From HXMU1420-13 sp965229525 (GTDB lineage Bacteria > Bacteroidota > Rhodothermia > Balneolales > Balneolaceae): DNA of 64,000 nt. The stretch's first letter is position 1. Each line of letters starts with the position of its first letter. A program made the position numbers and the translations under genes. The DNA lies in assembly GCA_965229525.1 (NCBI GenBank), contig OZ245886.1:1178001-1242000 (forward strand), in the 5' to 3' direction. Shown here piece by piece: positions 1-8,697 of this stretch. The notes below the pieces were generated by a model. It was not told where the DNA came from and did not search any database. It worked only from the letters and a program-made list of their open reading frames with translations.

Positions 1-1
1 T

Positions 2-562
2 ACAATCGTTCAATCACAAGAATTTTTACTGGTTTGGACGGATAATGACGTGGAGGATGGTCCCTTGCACACATCTTTTCGACTTAGCAGATCCGGAGAA
101 GATCTGGGGTTATTTTTTAATCAAAACGATACTATTCTAACTATCGATGCATTCACGTTTTCAGAGCAGATTACCGATGTTTCTTATGGGCGATCACCTG
201 ACGGAAATTCGACTTTTGCATCATTTACAAATCCATCGCCGGGTGAAAGTAACGGTAATGAAACGTCTATTGATGTTGAAGAAGTTGAAGCACCCTCACA
301 AATTCAGCTCTATCAAAACTACCCGAACCCATTCAATCCCAATACCAGGATTTCTTTTACTCTTGTAGAGCCTTTGCATGTTCAATTGAACGTTTATTCA
401 ATTCATGGAGCATTTATTCAGACATTAGCCGATGGAATGTTTAATTCAGGAACACACAATGTCAATTTTGATGCCGGTTCTTTAGCATCTGGTGTATATT
501 TTTATACTTTGGAAGCAGCATCGGGAGAAATTTTGACGCGAAAGATGACACTTTTGAAATAA
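2..562 (+). CDS. Secreted protein, C-terminal part: lamin-tail-like domain plus T9SS sorting domain (5' end outside window)
   Basis: The frame is open from the first codon of the window, so the true start lies to the left; an internal GTG near base 50 is not a convincing start. The first ~85 residues (WTDND, SRSGEDLGLF, DVSYGRSPDG, TNPSPGESNG) match the last half of a lamin-tail (LTD) domain, an Ig-like fold common in secreted bacterial proteins. The last ~80 residues are a T9SS type A sorting domain: NYPNPFNPNTRISFTL, then a YSIHG strand, SGVYFYTL and a closing KMTLLK. The family rule is that this domain sends the protein through the outer membrane by the Por machinery and is then removed. 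Catalytic function, if any, lies outside the window. Confidence 0.85.
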   Translation, partial: TIVQSQEFLLVWTDNDVEDGPLHTSFRLSRSGEDLGLFFNQNDTILTIDAFTFSEQITDVSYGRSPDGNSTFASFTNPSPGESNGNETSIDVEEVEAPSQIQLYQNYPNPFNPNTRISFTLVEPLHVQLNVYSIHGAFIQTLADGMFNSGTHNVNFDAGSLASGVYFYTLEAASGEILTRKMTLLK

Positions 563-568
563 AAAAGA

Positions 569-669
569 CCTGATATCCTTTAGTTACTTATCCCGATTTA
601 ATAGTTGGTCATCTATGTTTATCGAAGTGGATATCAGGCCCGCGAAGAAACTATCAGTTTCTGATATCC
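569..669. repeat. Three overlapping inverted-repeat arms forming alternative hairpins
   Basis: CCTGATATCC at 569-578 is the exact reverse complement of GGATATCAGG at 629-638. The second arm can also pair with CTGATATCC at 661-669, and that alternative encloses a small perfect hairpin, GAAACT-ATC-AGTTTC, at 647-661. The two pairings exclude each other. The block lies between convergent genes just after a stop codon. It may be a transcript-end structure or part of a small RNA; no poly-U tract follows on the plus strand. Read on the minus strand, the distal arm is followed by six T. Confidence 0.4.
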
Positions 670-707
670 AGGAAAAAGAAATGTGATAAACTGCCATATT
701 ATGGGAT

Positions 708-740
708 TAAAAAAAGCCCACTTCCTTTCGAAAGTGAGCT
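708..740 (-). terminator. Rho-independent terminator after the SusCD genes
   Basis: On the minus strand AGCTCACTT pairs with AAGTGGGCT (one G-T wobble) and is followed directly by a run of seven T. It lies about 20 bases beyond the stop codon of the SusD gene, as expected for the end of that transcript. Confidence 0.75.
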
Positions 741-758
741 TCGTTTTGGGTATGGTGA

Positions 759-2321
759 TTACGAATCAGGACTGATTGTATCATCAACCGGATTGAAAGT
801 AATTTCATGAATTGGAGGCGACCAATATTCCAGATAGTTATAGTTTATCGTTGCTCCTTTATCAATAAACAAAAGATTACCATTAGCGTCTTTTGGTCGA
901 ACCCACGCATTAGAACGACCACCACCTTCGCTAACATCTCGAACCCAGCCCATTCTTCTATTGTCATAGAATGAGAGTGCCCCACGTGTACCTGCTAAAG
1001 CAACCCGTCGCTCGCGGCGAATTTTTTCCCAGGTAATAGTAGTACCATCTTCCGGGGCAAGCCCTGCAGTTTGCATGGTTCTTGAGGCATTAACACCTGC
1101 GGCTGCCTCTGGAAGATTTCCAAGTTCAAAATTAGCCTCTGCATTCATCAACGCATTTTCTTCTGCACTTATGAGATACAATGTCATGTCACCAATATTT
1201 GCTTCGCCATAATATGGAGGATCAATAAGGTATGGACTGGTAAAATGCCATCCTCGTGCTCCTGTATATTGAAATGCAGTATCAGCAGTAACAGTCGGGT
1301 TTTCGGTAGTAACTACAGAGAAACTTGAAAGACGATTATCGCCCGGATAGAATTCCTGTATCAAGCGGTCGCTAACAAATCCCCAACCAAGCCAATACCG
1401 ATAGGTTGGCGTAACCGAACCTAAATAGGTGGCATTATCAGCAACTAAAGAAAGTGCATTAGTATTTGCATCCAATCCGTTTGCTGTTAAATCAGCAATT
1501 TGCTGCCATTGGGCATTTGTAATGTCTTCTCGATAATTATTTACCAAAATATTTCGAGCTTTCATTGTATTTGCCATTTGAGCTAAACTGGCTGACGTCA
1601 TCGACCCGAATTGAGCCGGAACCACATTTACCACTTCATCGAAACCTGGAGCATTTGAAATGGCCAGGTCAAATAGTCGATTTGATTCATTAATGATTTC
1701 CTGACGAGATACATAGTCGTTATTTGTTTCGCCGTAGGTATCAATAATTAGACCCTCTGTGTACATAGAGCCAACACGTGCCATTGCAAATCCTTTCCAA
1801 AAATATGCCCAGGCTGCGTATCCTTGTTGTTTTGCAACCGCATTACCGCTGAAGGTTACATTGCCGTTATCAAGGATTTGTAGAATCAGATTTGCTTCAT
1901 TATTAATTCGATACATTTGTCGCCATTCATATAAAAATGGTGGATCAGCTTCGTCACGTGAATTCAGAAGTACAGCTTCTTCAGGCTGAGTTAATCCACG
2001 ATTTGTATCAATTGGCCGATGAATGGTACCATCAGAAAATTCTATACTTGTCGGGTGATTCATGGTGCGCCAATTTCGATTTCCCCAAGGCACAACAAAG
2101 GCATCTCCCATACTTTCGTGGTAATACCATACAATCCATTCGAACCAACCGCCACCCATAGCATTATAAATACCGGTGGCCTGTCGAGTTAAGCCCTCTT
2201 CTGTTTCCAACACAGTTGGAGTTGGCTCATTTGGATTCTCTACCTGCAGTGCATCATCACAACCAAATGTGATGATAAGTACTGCGGACAAAATCAGTAG
2301 TAGTTTATTTGATTTCTTCAT
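759..2321 (-). CDS. SusD/RagB-family substrate-binding outer-membrane lipoprotein
   Basis: 520 residues. The N-terminus is a lipoprotein leader with ITFGC as the lipobox (Cys at about residue 21), followed by DDALQVENPNEP, a typical SusD opening. The middle has the helical TPR-like SusD features (EWRQMYRINNEANLIL; QGYAAWAYFWKGFAMARVGSMY), and the C-terminal third has the usual WEKIRRERRVALAGTRG segment found before the end in SusD/RagB proteins. In the family SusD caps the SusC channel and binds the oligomeric ligand. Its gene follows the SusC-like gene with a 22-bp gap on the same strand, so the two form one pair. The ligand cannot be read from sequence, and no glycoside hydrolase or peptidase is adjacent to suggest it. 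Confidence 0.9.
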   Translation of the reverse strand: MKKSNKLLLILSAVLIITFGCDDALQVENPNEPTPTVLETEEGLTRQATGIYNAMGGGWFEWIVWYYHESMGDAFVVPWGNRNWRTMNHPTSIEFSDGTIHRPIDTNRGLTQPEEAVLLNSRDEADPPFLYEWRQMYRINNEANLILQILDNGNVTFSGNAVAKQQGYAAWAYFWKGFAMARVGSMYTEGLIIDTYGETNNDYVSRQEIINESNRLFDLAISNAPGFDEVVNVVPAQFGSMTSASLAQMANTMKARNILVNNYREDITNAQWQQIADLTANGLDANTNALSLVADNATYLGSVTPTYRYWLGWGFVSDRLIQEFYPGDNRLSSFSVVTTENPTVTADTAFQYTGARGWHFTSPYLIDPPYYGEANIGDMTLYLISAEENALMNAEANFELGNLPEAAAGVNASRTMQTAGLAPEDGTTITWEKIRRERRVALAGTRGALSFYDNRRMGWVRDVSEGGGRSNAWVRPKDANGNLLFIDKGATINYNYLEYWSPPIHEITFNPVDDTISPDS

Positions 2322-2343
2322 GAGAATAGATGTTAAATTTCAA

Positions 2344-5300
2344 TTAAAAGGTTACGCGTACGCCAAAATTATAAGAGCGGAAATTTGGATAACTGAAATA
2401 GTCGTAACCACGGATTGAAGCGGTTTGACCACCTTCTGATACTTCTGGATCAAATCCAGTATAGTCTGTAAAGGTTAGTAGATTGCGACCGCCAAACGAC
2501 AGAATGAAGTTTTTAACAAGTCGTTTTTCACCTTGATTGAATAGACTTGCTAAATCATAGCTTACTGTTAGTTCACGTAGCCGTATAAATGTGCCATCTT
2601 CAACGAAATTTTCGTTTTTTAGATTGGCATTGTATTGCGACCAGTAATAATTCGCGAATGCACCTTCATCACCATTACTTAACGTGATTGATTCGGTTAC
2701 ATCAGCGTGTGTAAACTCTTGATACATACGTTGCTTGGTTGCATTGTAGATATCACCGCCTTGAGTCCAATCCCATTGAAATGCAAAACGAAGATCCTTG
2801 ATTGCAAAATCATTTCGGAATCCAATAACAAAGTCAGGCGTAGGATCTCCTATAATCTCTTGTTCATTTCGATACTGTACTGCACGTGTTGTGTTACTAA
2901 CAACCTGGCCGTTTATTATCGAATATTGATCAACTTGATCTTCTGCAATGTAGCGCTCCCCATTGGCATCTAGTTCATCGAAACTACTCAGCGCTTTGAA
3001 ACCAAAATGCGCACCAAATGCATCGCCTTCATTAAAATAGAATAGCTGGCCTGATTCAACATTTATGGTAATCGCTTCGCCGTTACTGATATCGCGTACA
3101 AATGTCTCTTGTTGTCCGAATGTAATGGTTGATGTCCAACTGAAATCACGTGTATAGTGAATCAAAGCATCTAGTTCGATATCCATACCGGTTGCATCCA
3201 GCTTGAAAGCATTTGTAAGAATTGTACTTGCACCTGTTGATGGAGCAACTTCAACTCCACGAATTACAAAATCATTGATTCGATCGTAGTATGTGTACCC
3301 TAACTTGATACTTTGAAACCAGTTTTTTCCAAGATTCAACACTAAATCGCCGCCGATTTCAAACTCTTTCGAGACCTCCACGCCCAGCTGTGGATTGCTT
3401 AGCTGTGTTTGCGAATTAAGAGTACCACTTGTTCCAAGTAACCCTTGTGTTAAAGTGATTATTCGATCGAAAGCGCTTGGTTGTGTTCCGGCTTCGCCAT
3501 AAGCAACTCTAAATTTCAAATCTGAAACCGTGTTTTCGATACCTTCAAGAGCAGCTAAATCAGAAAAACGGAAAAAGAAGTCGCCACGAGGGAAAAACTC
3601 GGTAGTTTCACCTTCATTGAACGCTGATGACTTGTCATATCTACCACCTACAGAAAACCCAAGTAAATCGCCGTATTCTACTTTTTGATTTATTAGATAA
3701 CCGTATGTGAGGAATTCTGATCTAAACTCATCTACCGAAGGAGTTGCTACTGCATCCAGGGTTTCAAGAGGCAGTGTTGGTAAATCATTACCATCTGCAG
3801 TTAAGCGTTGATATAGATTTTTTCTCCAGTCAAAACTGATTTGAGTTTGTGTATTGATAGGAGCATCGATATTGAAATCTCTTTGAAAGTCTAAGCGAAT
3901 AAATGCATTCGCAATTGAGTTAAATCTTGAAGACGAGATATTATCGTTTTCGATAAAACCGGTTTTTGCTAAAACGGGGCTATTCACTGGCTGGATATTC
4001 TCAGAGTTTATCTGAAGCTCGTTATATCTACTTCGATAGTGATCTACACCAAACCTATAGTCTAATTCTAATTGTTTAAATGGTTGGTAGTTTAAGTTGA
4101 TATTGTTAATCAATCGTACCGTTTCAAGATCCTTCGAATTAATTTGACGCATAAATAGAGGGTTTGAACTCACGTCACCATCTTCTAGTGTGGCCAGGAA
4201 GTACCCTTCATCATCAGTTAATGTCATATCCTGATAAATTGGAGTTGTAAGTGCTGTATTTAATCCAGACTCGACATTGTTTCCGCTTTCGGTGTTATTT
4301 TTATTTCTAGAGTTAATCAAATCAACTTTAGCGTCGATCTTTAAGTCATCACGAAGATTCACACCATATCGAAGACCAAAATTATTTCGCCAGTAATCAA
4401 CACCTTCTTCAACACCACTTTGGTTTACTGAACCAGCACTTAATAAGTAGTTGGTTTTTGAATCGCCCCCAGAAACATTTAGTGAATATTGTTCAAACTT
4501 TCCTGTCTGCATGATCCGATCGAGATTATCGAAGGTTGGGATAACATCACCTGCAACCTGGAATTGCTGATTAACTATTGCATCGGCATCTAGGCGTTGT
4601 GTTTCTTGTGTCCAGAAATAGTTTATAGGATCATAAACTACACCTGTCATATTTCCTTCTGCATCTGTTGCATACGCATGACGGTCTGCAAATTCGATTC
4701 CACCTCGAAGAAATTCATCAAACCGTTGTGTGGTAGTAAAAGTAACTTCTGTTCTTCCAGGAGTTCCTTTTTTAGTAAACAATTGGATAACACCGTTAGC
4801 TCCCTGTGCACCATATAAGGTAGCAGCCGCAGCACCTTTAACAACTTCTACTCTGTCAATGGTACTCCAATCGATGTCGGCTAGTCGGCTAGACCCTTGA
4901 TTATTGTCTGTCGCCGTAACACCTGATGAAATTTCTATTCCATCTAAAAGGATAATCGGATTCGTACTTCCAAAAGTATTTATTCCACGCAATATGATGG
5001 AAGAACCTGCTCCTGGTTGACCCTGGTTAATGATTTGTGCACCTGCGATTTTTCCGGTTAATGCAGCATCAATATTACTAACGGGTGTGTATTCCAATTT
5101 TTCGGAACCAACCGATTCAACGTTAATTGCTAGTTTTCTAGTTGATGTCTCGGAGCCAACCCCCGTTACAACCAGTTCTTCAAGACCTAATAAATCGTTT
5201 TTTATATTAAAATCTCGTTGGACTGCACTATTCCCGACGACAATCTCTTCGGTAAATTCTGCATACCCAATATATGTTACTCTAATGGTGTAAGTACCTG

Positions 5301-5505
5301 CCGGTATTCCAATAATGGTGAACTCACCATTAACATCCGTTGCAGCACCTCTGTCGAGTTCTACAATAAAGATATTAGCTCCGGGTAGAAGCTCTCCAGT
5401 GTCTGTATCCTGAACTGTTCCTGATACCGACCCTGTTTGAGCGAAAACAGAGCTGCTAACTAATGCGATAACCAGTATGGTTAAGTATTGTAGCTTTTTA
5501 TTCAT
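2344..5505 (-). CDS. SusC/RagA-family TonB-linked outer-membrane receptor
   Basis: About 1053 residues. I place the start at the ATG at 5505 (MNKKLQYL) rather than the in-frame GTG six bases upstream, because AGAGG sits five bases before this ATG. A signal peptide ends near SVFAQ. It is followed by a carboxypeptidase-regulatory-like domain (GSVSGTVQDTDTGELLPGANIFI), the TonB-box-like region, a plug (LRGINTFGSTNPIILLDGIEI) and a large beta-barrel ending in RVTF with a terminal Phe. Members import large ligands with SusD and TonB energy. The gene lies downstream of the LytTR two-component genes on the same strand (142-bp gap), which may regulate it. Confidence 0.92.
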   Translation of the reverse strand: MNKKLQYLTILVIALVSSSVFAQTGSVSGTVQDTDTGELLPGANIFIVELDRGAATDVNGEFTIIGIPAGTYTIRVTYIGYAEFTEEIVVGNSAVQRDFNIKNDLLGLEELVVTGVGSETSTRKLAINVESVGSEKLEYTPVSNIDAALTGKIAGAQIINQGQPGAGSSIILRGINTFGSTNPIILLDGIEISSGVTATDNNQGSSRLADIDWSTIDRVEVVKGAAAATLYGAQGANGVIQLFTKKGTPGRTEVTFTTTQRFDEFLRGGIEFADRHAYATDAEGNMTGVVYDPINYFWTQETQRLDADAIVNQQFQVAGDVIPTFDNLDRIMQTGKFEQYSLNVSGGDSKTNYLLSAGSVNQSGVEEGVDYWRNNFGLRYGVNLRDDLKIDAKVDLINSRNKNNTESGNNVESGLNTALTTPIYQDMTLTDDEGYFLATLEDGDVSSNPLFMRQINSKDLETVRLINNINLNYQPFKQLELDYRFGVDHYRSRYNELQINSENIQPVNSPVLAKTGFIENDNISSSRFNSIANAFIRLDFQRDFNIDAPINTQTQISFDWRKNLYQRLTADGNDLPTLPLETLDAVATPSVDEFRSEFLTYGYLINQKVEYGDLLGFSVGGRYDKSSAFNEGETTEFFPRGDFFFRFSDLAALEGIENTVSDLKFRVAYGEAGTQPSAFDRIITLTQGLLGTSGTLNSQTQLSNPQLGVEVSKEFEIGGDLVLNLGKNWFQSIKLGYTYYDRINDFVIRGVEVAPSTGASTILTNAFKLDATGMDIELDALIHYTRDFSWTSTITFGQQETFVRDISNGEAITINVESGQLFYFNEGDAFGAHFGFKALSSFDELDANGERYIAEDQVDQYSIINGQVVSNTTRAVQYRNEQEIIGDPTPDFVIGFRNDFAIKDLRFAFQWDWTQGGDIYNATKQRMYQEFTHADVTESITLSNGDEGAFANYYWSQYNANLKNENFVEDGTFIRLRELTVSYDLASLFNQGEKRLVKNFILSFGGRNLLTFTDYTGFDPEVSEGGQTASIRGYDYFSYPNFRSYNFGVRVTF

Positions 5506-5647
5506 AGTCACCTCTGATAAATGTTATAGTTTTATCTCACATCTAGCGAGATAGCACCTAACTTAGAGGCGACACTAAGTAACTGAAATAAAATGTGTTG
5601 ATGTGAGCATTAGAGGGATAAAGCGCTCACTTTCTGTGATGAAATTA

Positions 5648-6397
5648 TTAAAAGCTTTGAAGCAGTTCCTTATAATTTCGGCTCATTTTCAGTCTTTCTT
5701 CATTATCCATCACCACCATAAAATCTCCGTAGGTTCCTTCTTCAATACGCTCCACAAAATCGACATTCACAATAGTTGAACGATGAATTTGATAGAATTT
5801 TGTGTTATCAAGTTTTTCCTTTGCCGATGAAAGAGTACTTCTTAACAAATATTTCTTTTTCTCGGTGATGATACTGATATAATTCCCCGATGCTTCAATC
5901 CAAAGAACATCTTTAGTTTTAACTATATAGATGCTTCCACCACTCTTTAGAACAAATCGATTCAGCGTCTCATCCATGTGCTCTTTTGTTTTTAAAAGCT
6001 GCTCAATTTTCTTCCTAACTTCCTTCGCATTATAATTTTTTAGTTGTGTTTCTGCCTTTTCAATAGCCAGTCCCAGCCTTTTTTTATCGAAGGGTTTATG
6101 AATGTAATCGAGCGCATTTACCTCAAAAGCTTTTACGGCATATTCACTAAATGCAGTAACAAAAATGATGATTGGAGGCTCATCAATGTCTAGATTGCTA
6201 ATTACATCGAAGCCGTTAACTTCTGGCATCTCAATATCTAAGAAAACCAAATCTGGTTCATGTTTTTTGATCTCTTCGATCGCTTCAATCCCATTATTGC
6301 AGCTTGCAATTACCTCTACATTCTCTCGTTCTTTTAGCATATAGCTTAGGCGATTTAACGCATGTTCCTCATCATCTACTAAAATTGTTTTCATCAT
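5648..6397 (-). CDS. LytTR-family DNA-binding response regulator
   Basis: 249 residues. The N-terminal receiver domain has the acidic pair D8/D9, phospho-acceptor D54 (LVFLDIEMP), T81 and K101 in the standard places. From about residue 145 there is a LytTR DNA-binding domain (VLWIEASGNYISI ... IHRSTIVNVDFVERI). Family knowledge: such regulators are phosphorylated by LytS-type kinases and bind paired short repeats upstream of targets. The start ATG overlaps the TGA stop of the upstream kinase gene in an ATGA arrangement, so the two should be translationally coupled. The nearest downstream genes are SusCD, an obvious candidate target. Confidence 0.93.
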   Translation of the reverse strand: MMKTILVDDEEHALNRLSYMLKERENVEVIASCNNGIEAIEEIKKHEPDLVFLDIEMPEVNGFDVISNLDIDEPPIIIFVTAFSEYAVKAFEVNALDYIHKPFDKKRLGLAIEKAETQLKNYNAKEVRKKIEQLLKTKEHMDETLNRFVLKSGGSIYIVKTKDVLWIEASGNYISIITEKKKYLLRSTLSSAKEKLDNTKFYQIHRSTIVNVDFVERIEEGTYGDFMVVMDNEERLKMSRNYKELLQSF

Positions 6398-7482
6398 AAC
6401 AGATACTTTTTTGGGATTATTACCGAGGATTTAAAACCACCTTCTTGTCGATAACCAATTCGCAGAAGTGCATCCGGCCCATAGAATAACTTCAATCTCT
6501 CATCAATATTTCGCAGACCTACCCCCCACGTTAGAGATTTTTTGGTCGGTTGATTCGATCCTGAGTCGAGGATATCTAACCTAAGGTTCTCATTTTCCAT
6601 CATTGCACTTATTCGAATAGTGCACTTCGAAAGCATTTTTCCAACCGCATGCTTAATAGAATTTTCAACTAACGGTTGAACCAGATAACACGGAATTTTA
6701 ATCGACTCTGTTTCTGGTTCAATTTCTACGCGAACTTCTAATCGGTTTTTAAAGCGAGCTTGCTCTATTTCCAAATACTTGTTTAAAAATTCAACTTCTT
6801 CACTGATTGTACATGTATTTGGCTGATTTTGATCAAAGGTACTTTTAATTAAATCTTCTAATTTCGATAGTGTATCAATCGCTTTTTGGTGATCAGTGTG
6901 AATTAAAAAATCCACCATGTTCAGTGTGTTGAATAAAAAATGAGGCTTCAATTGCGCCTTCAATGTAGATAGAGTAGCCTTCGATAATTTTTCTTCCAGT
7001 TGATTCCCCTTATCTATTAATTCCACCTGTTCGGAAAAATGTGCTTGCAATCCGGATAAAACCACAATTCCCCAATAGGATAAAAAAGCCAAAGATCCAG
7101 ATACTAAAAACTGTCTATTCAAAGAAGTTATAATATAATCTAAGGGCTCGGAAAAAAGGAAAAAACCGTCAACGGCCATTCTGAAAAATTGAGCCAAAAA
7201 AATGAAAATAATTACATACGCTAAACTTATGATGAGATGAACAATTACTTCTCTCCATGAGCTGAACAAAGGAAAATACAGCGATATCTTAATTACAAAT
7301 GGCATCAACGCCAACGGAATTATGAAGTAAAGACAGGTGTATAAAAATACAGTAAACACTGAATTTGACTGAAAATACTCGATGAAATACAAATCAGTAG
7401 CAAACAATACGATAAAATAGCAGACTGCAACAATTGTGAGATATTTTCCAGAGCCTTTTACAAATAGTAGCTGTTTATGCAT
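6394..7482 (-). CDS. LytS/YehU-type membrane sensor histidine kinase
   Basis: I prefer the ATG at 7482 (MHKQLLFVKGSG) because an AAAAGGG motif sits just upstream. A longer form from 7500 (MRKGLP...) is possible and would overlap the upstream gene by 26 bases instead of 8. Four hydrophobic helices fill the first ~150 residues. A coiled linker leads to the His_kinase box LKAQLKPHFLFNTLN; the phospho-acceptor is H187 counted from the longer start. The N box LVQPLVENSIKHAV and a glycine-containing GVGLRNIDERL follow, so ATP binding looks intact. It is the middle gene of a kinase-like/kinase/regulator run and should phosphorylate the LytTR regulator encoded next. Confidence 0.9.
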   Translation of the reverse strand: MHKQLLFVKGSGKYLTIVAVCYFIVLFATDLYFIEYFQSNSVFTVFLYTCLYFIIPLALMPFVIKISLYFPLFSSWREVIVHLIISLAYVIIFIFLAQFFRMAVDGFFLFSEPLDYIITSLNRQFLVSGSLAFLSYWGIVVLSGLQAHFSEQVELIDKGNQLEEKLSKATLSTLKAQLKPHFLFNTLNMVDFLIHTDHQKAIDTLSKLEDLIKSTFDQNQPNTCTISEEVEFLNKYLEIEQARFKNRLEVRVEIEPETESIKIPCYLVQPLVENSIKHAVGKMLSKCTIRISAMMENENLRLDILDSGSNQPTKKSLTWGVGLRNIDERLKLFYGPDALLRIGYRQEGGFKSSVIIPKKYLL

Positions 7483-8590
7483 AGGCAACCCTTTTCTCAT
7501 GGTGGGTGAAAATGCTTAACATCAAAACAAGTGATTTTCTTTCCACTACAGCATTAAAACGATAAGAGTTGGTAGAAAAATCAGATAATTGAGCATTCAC
7601 AGTCTGGATTAACCCTTCGTTATCTAAATATTCTTGTAATTCATCGATGGTTGAGAGTTCAGAAAAAGTGAGTGTGATTTGAGACTTCATTCCATCGATC
7701 TTTACCGCCCGATATTCAATTTTTTGTACAGATTCTGTATAGAGGCTGTATTTGCCAAAAAACAATTCTTCAAGAATTGGGATGAGTAAAATCATTGAAG
7801 GGATTCTTTTTTGTTGATACATGCCTGTGATTTCAACATCTGTTTCAACAACCCGCTCAAGTCGCAGATTTATCATGTTGATGTACATCTGAAAAAATTG
7901 GATATCATCGGATAATTTGATCTTCTCAGATTCCAGGTTATCAACTAGTTTTCGTAGCAATCCCGCCATTAATATCACCATCTGGGATGCCAGCTCGGGG
8001 CTAGTTTCGGCTTTTTGTTTGATATAGCCCAGATTTGGATAAATAATATCGGGGTTCATCTTAAGCTCAATTTCCTTCAATTTCGCTTTTTGAAGTTCCA
8101 TTTGAAGCTGGGTGCTCTTATTTGCTGCGATCCGATTTTCTCTCAATTTTACCATTCCCCCTACCAGCCCTATAATTATGATATAGAGAAAAAACCGCAT
8201 GACCAGAAAAGCCATGAAATCATCCTCAATTTCATGAATATTGAACTCTGTTAAGAAAAACTGGTGATTAATCCAGGTTTGCCAAATTGCATGTATTACA
8301 AACAATCCAAGTGCCATCAACAAATGAAACGATACTACCGCGAAGCGAAATGTTGAGAACAACTTTGGTGAAACCTTGCTTACCCAGATTATCACCATCA
8401 TTGTAATAGCCACTGGAAAAAAGGCTAGCAACTCGACCCCAAATATGTAGCTGAACCTTAAATCCAGTTCCTCGGAGGCTGAAATTACAAGTGACGTTAG
8501 TACAGCATGGTACATGGTGAATATGATTGCCGTAGCAACCAACACTATGTATTCAGTAAACCTCCGCAAAAATCCGTTGTTTTGCTGCAT
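7475..8590 (-). CDS. LytS-like membrane protein lacking the phospho-accepting histidine (probable pseudokinase)
   Basis: 371 residues. Four or so hydrophobic helices (about residues 12-35, 50-70, 85-105, 128-147) are followed by a coiled region and a His_kinase-like segment, LKEIELKMNPDIIYPNLGYI. Aligned with the neighbour's LKAQLKPHFLFNTLN, the catalytic His is replaced by Asp181 and the FNTLN motif by YPNLG. The later N box is also gone: MILLIPILEELFFG stands where PLVENSIKH is expected. The protein therefore probably cannot autophosphorylate and may act as a sensing or heterodimer partner of the downstream kinase. Its stop overlaps that gene by at least 8 bases. Family assignment is by local motif order only and is moderately secure. 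Confidence 0.7.
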   Translation of the reverse strand: MQQNNGFLRRFTEYIVLVATAIIFTMYHAVLTSLVISASEELDLRFSYIFGVELLAFFPVAITMMVIIWVSKVSPKLFSTFRFAVVSFHLLMALGLFVIHAIWQTWINHQFFLTEFNIHEIEDDFMAFLVMRFFLYIIIIGLVGGMVKLRENRIAANKSTQLQMELQKAKLKEIELKMNPDIIYPNLGYIKQKAETSPELASQMVILMAGLLRKLVDNLESEKIKLSDDIQFFQMYINMINLRLERVVETDVEITGMYQQKRIPSMILLIPILEELFFGKYSLYTESVQKIEYRAVKIDGMKSQITLTFSELSTIDELQEYLDNEGLIQTVNAQLSDFSTNSYRFNAVVERKSLVLMLSIFTHHEKRVAYA

Positions 8591-8697
8591 AATATGTGCA
8601 ACGGATATCGAAGGAACCTTAGTTTGTGATGAGCCGCAAAAAGATGGGACGAAACGCTTTATCGTGTGATGAAGCGCTTCGACCTACGTATGAAATG

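Noticed and set aside
50..562. Complete gene starting at GTG 50
   Set aside because: The reading frame is open to the window edge and the encoded lamin-tail domain is incomplete, so the start lies upstream.
4597..4844. Short ORFs on both strands inside the SusC gene
   Set aside because: They are shadows of a long, domain-complete gene and show no recognisable protein features.
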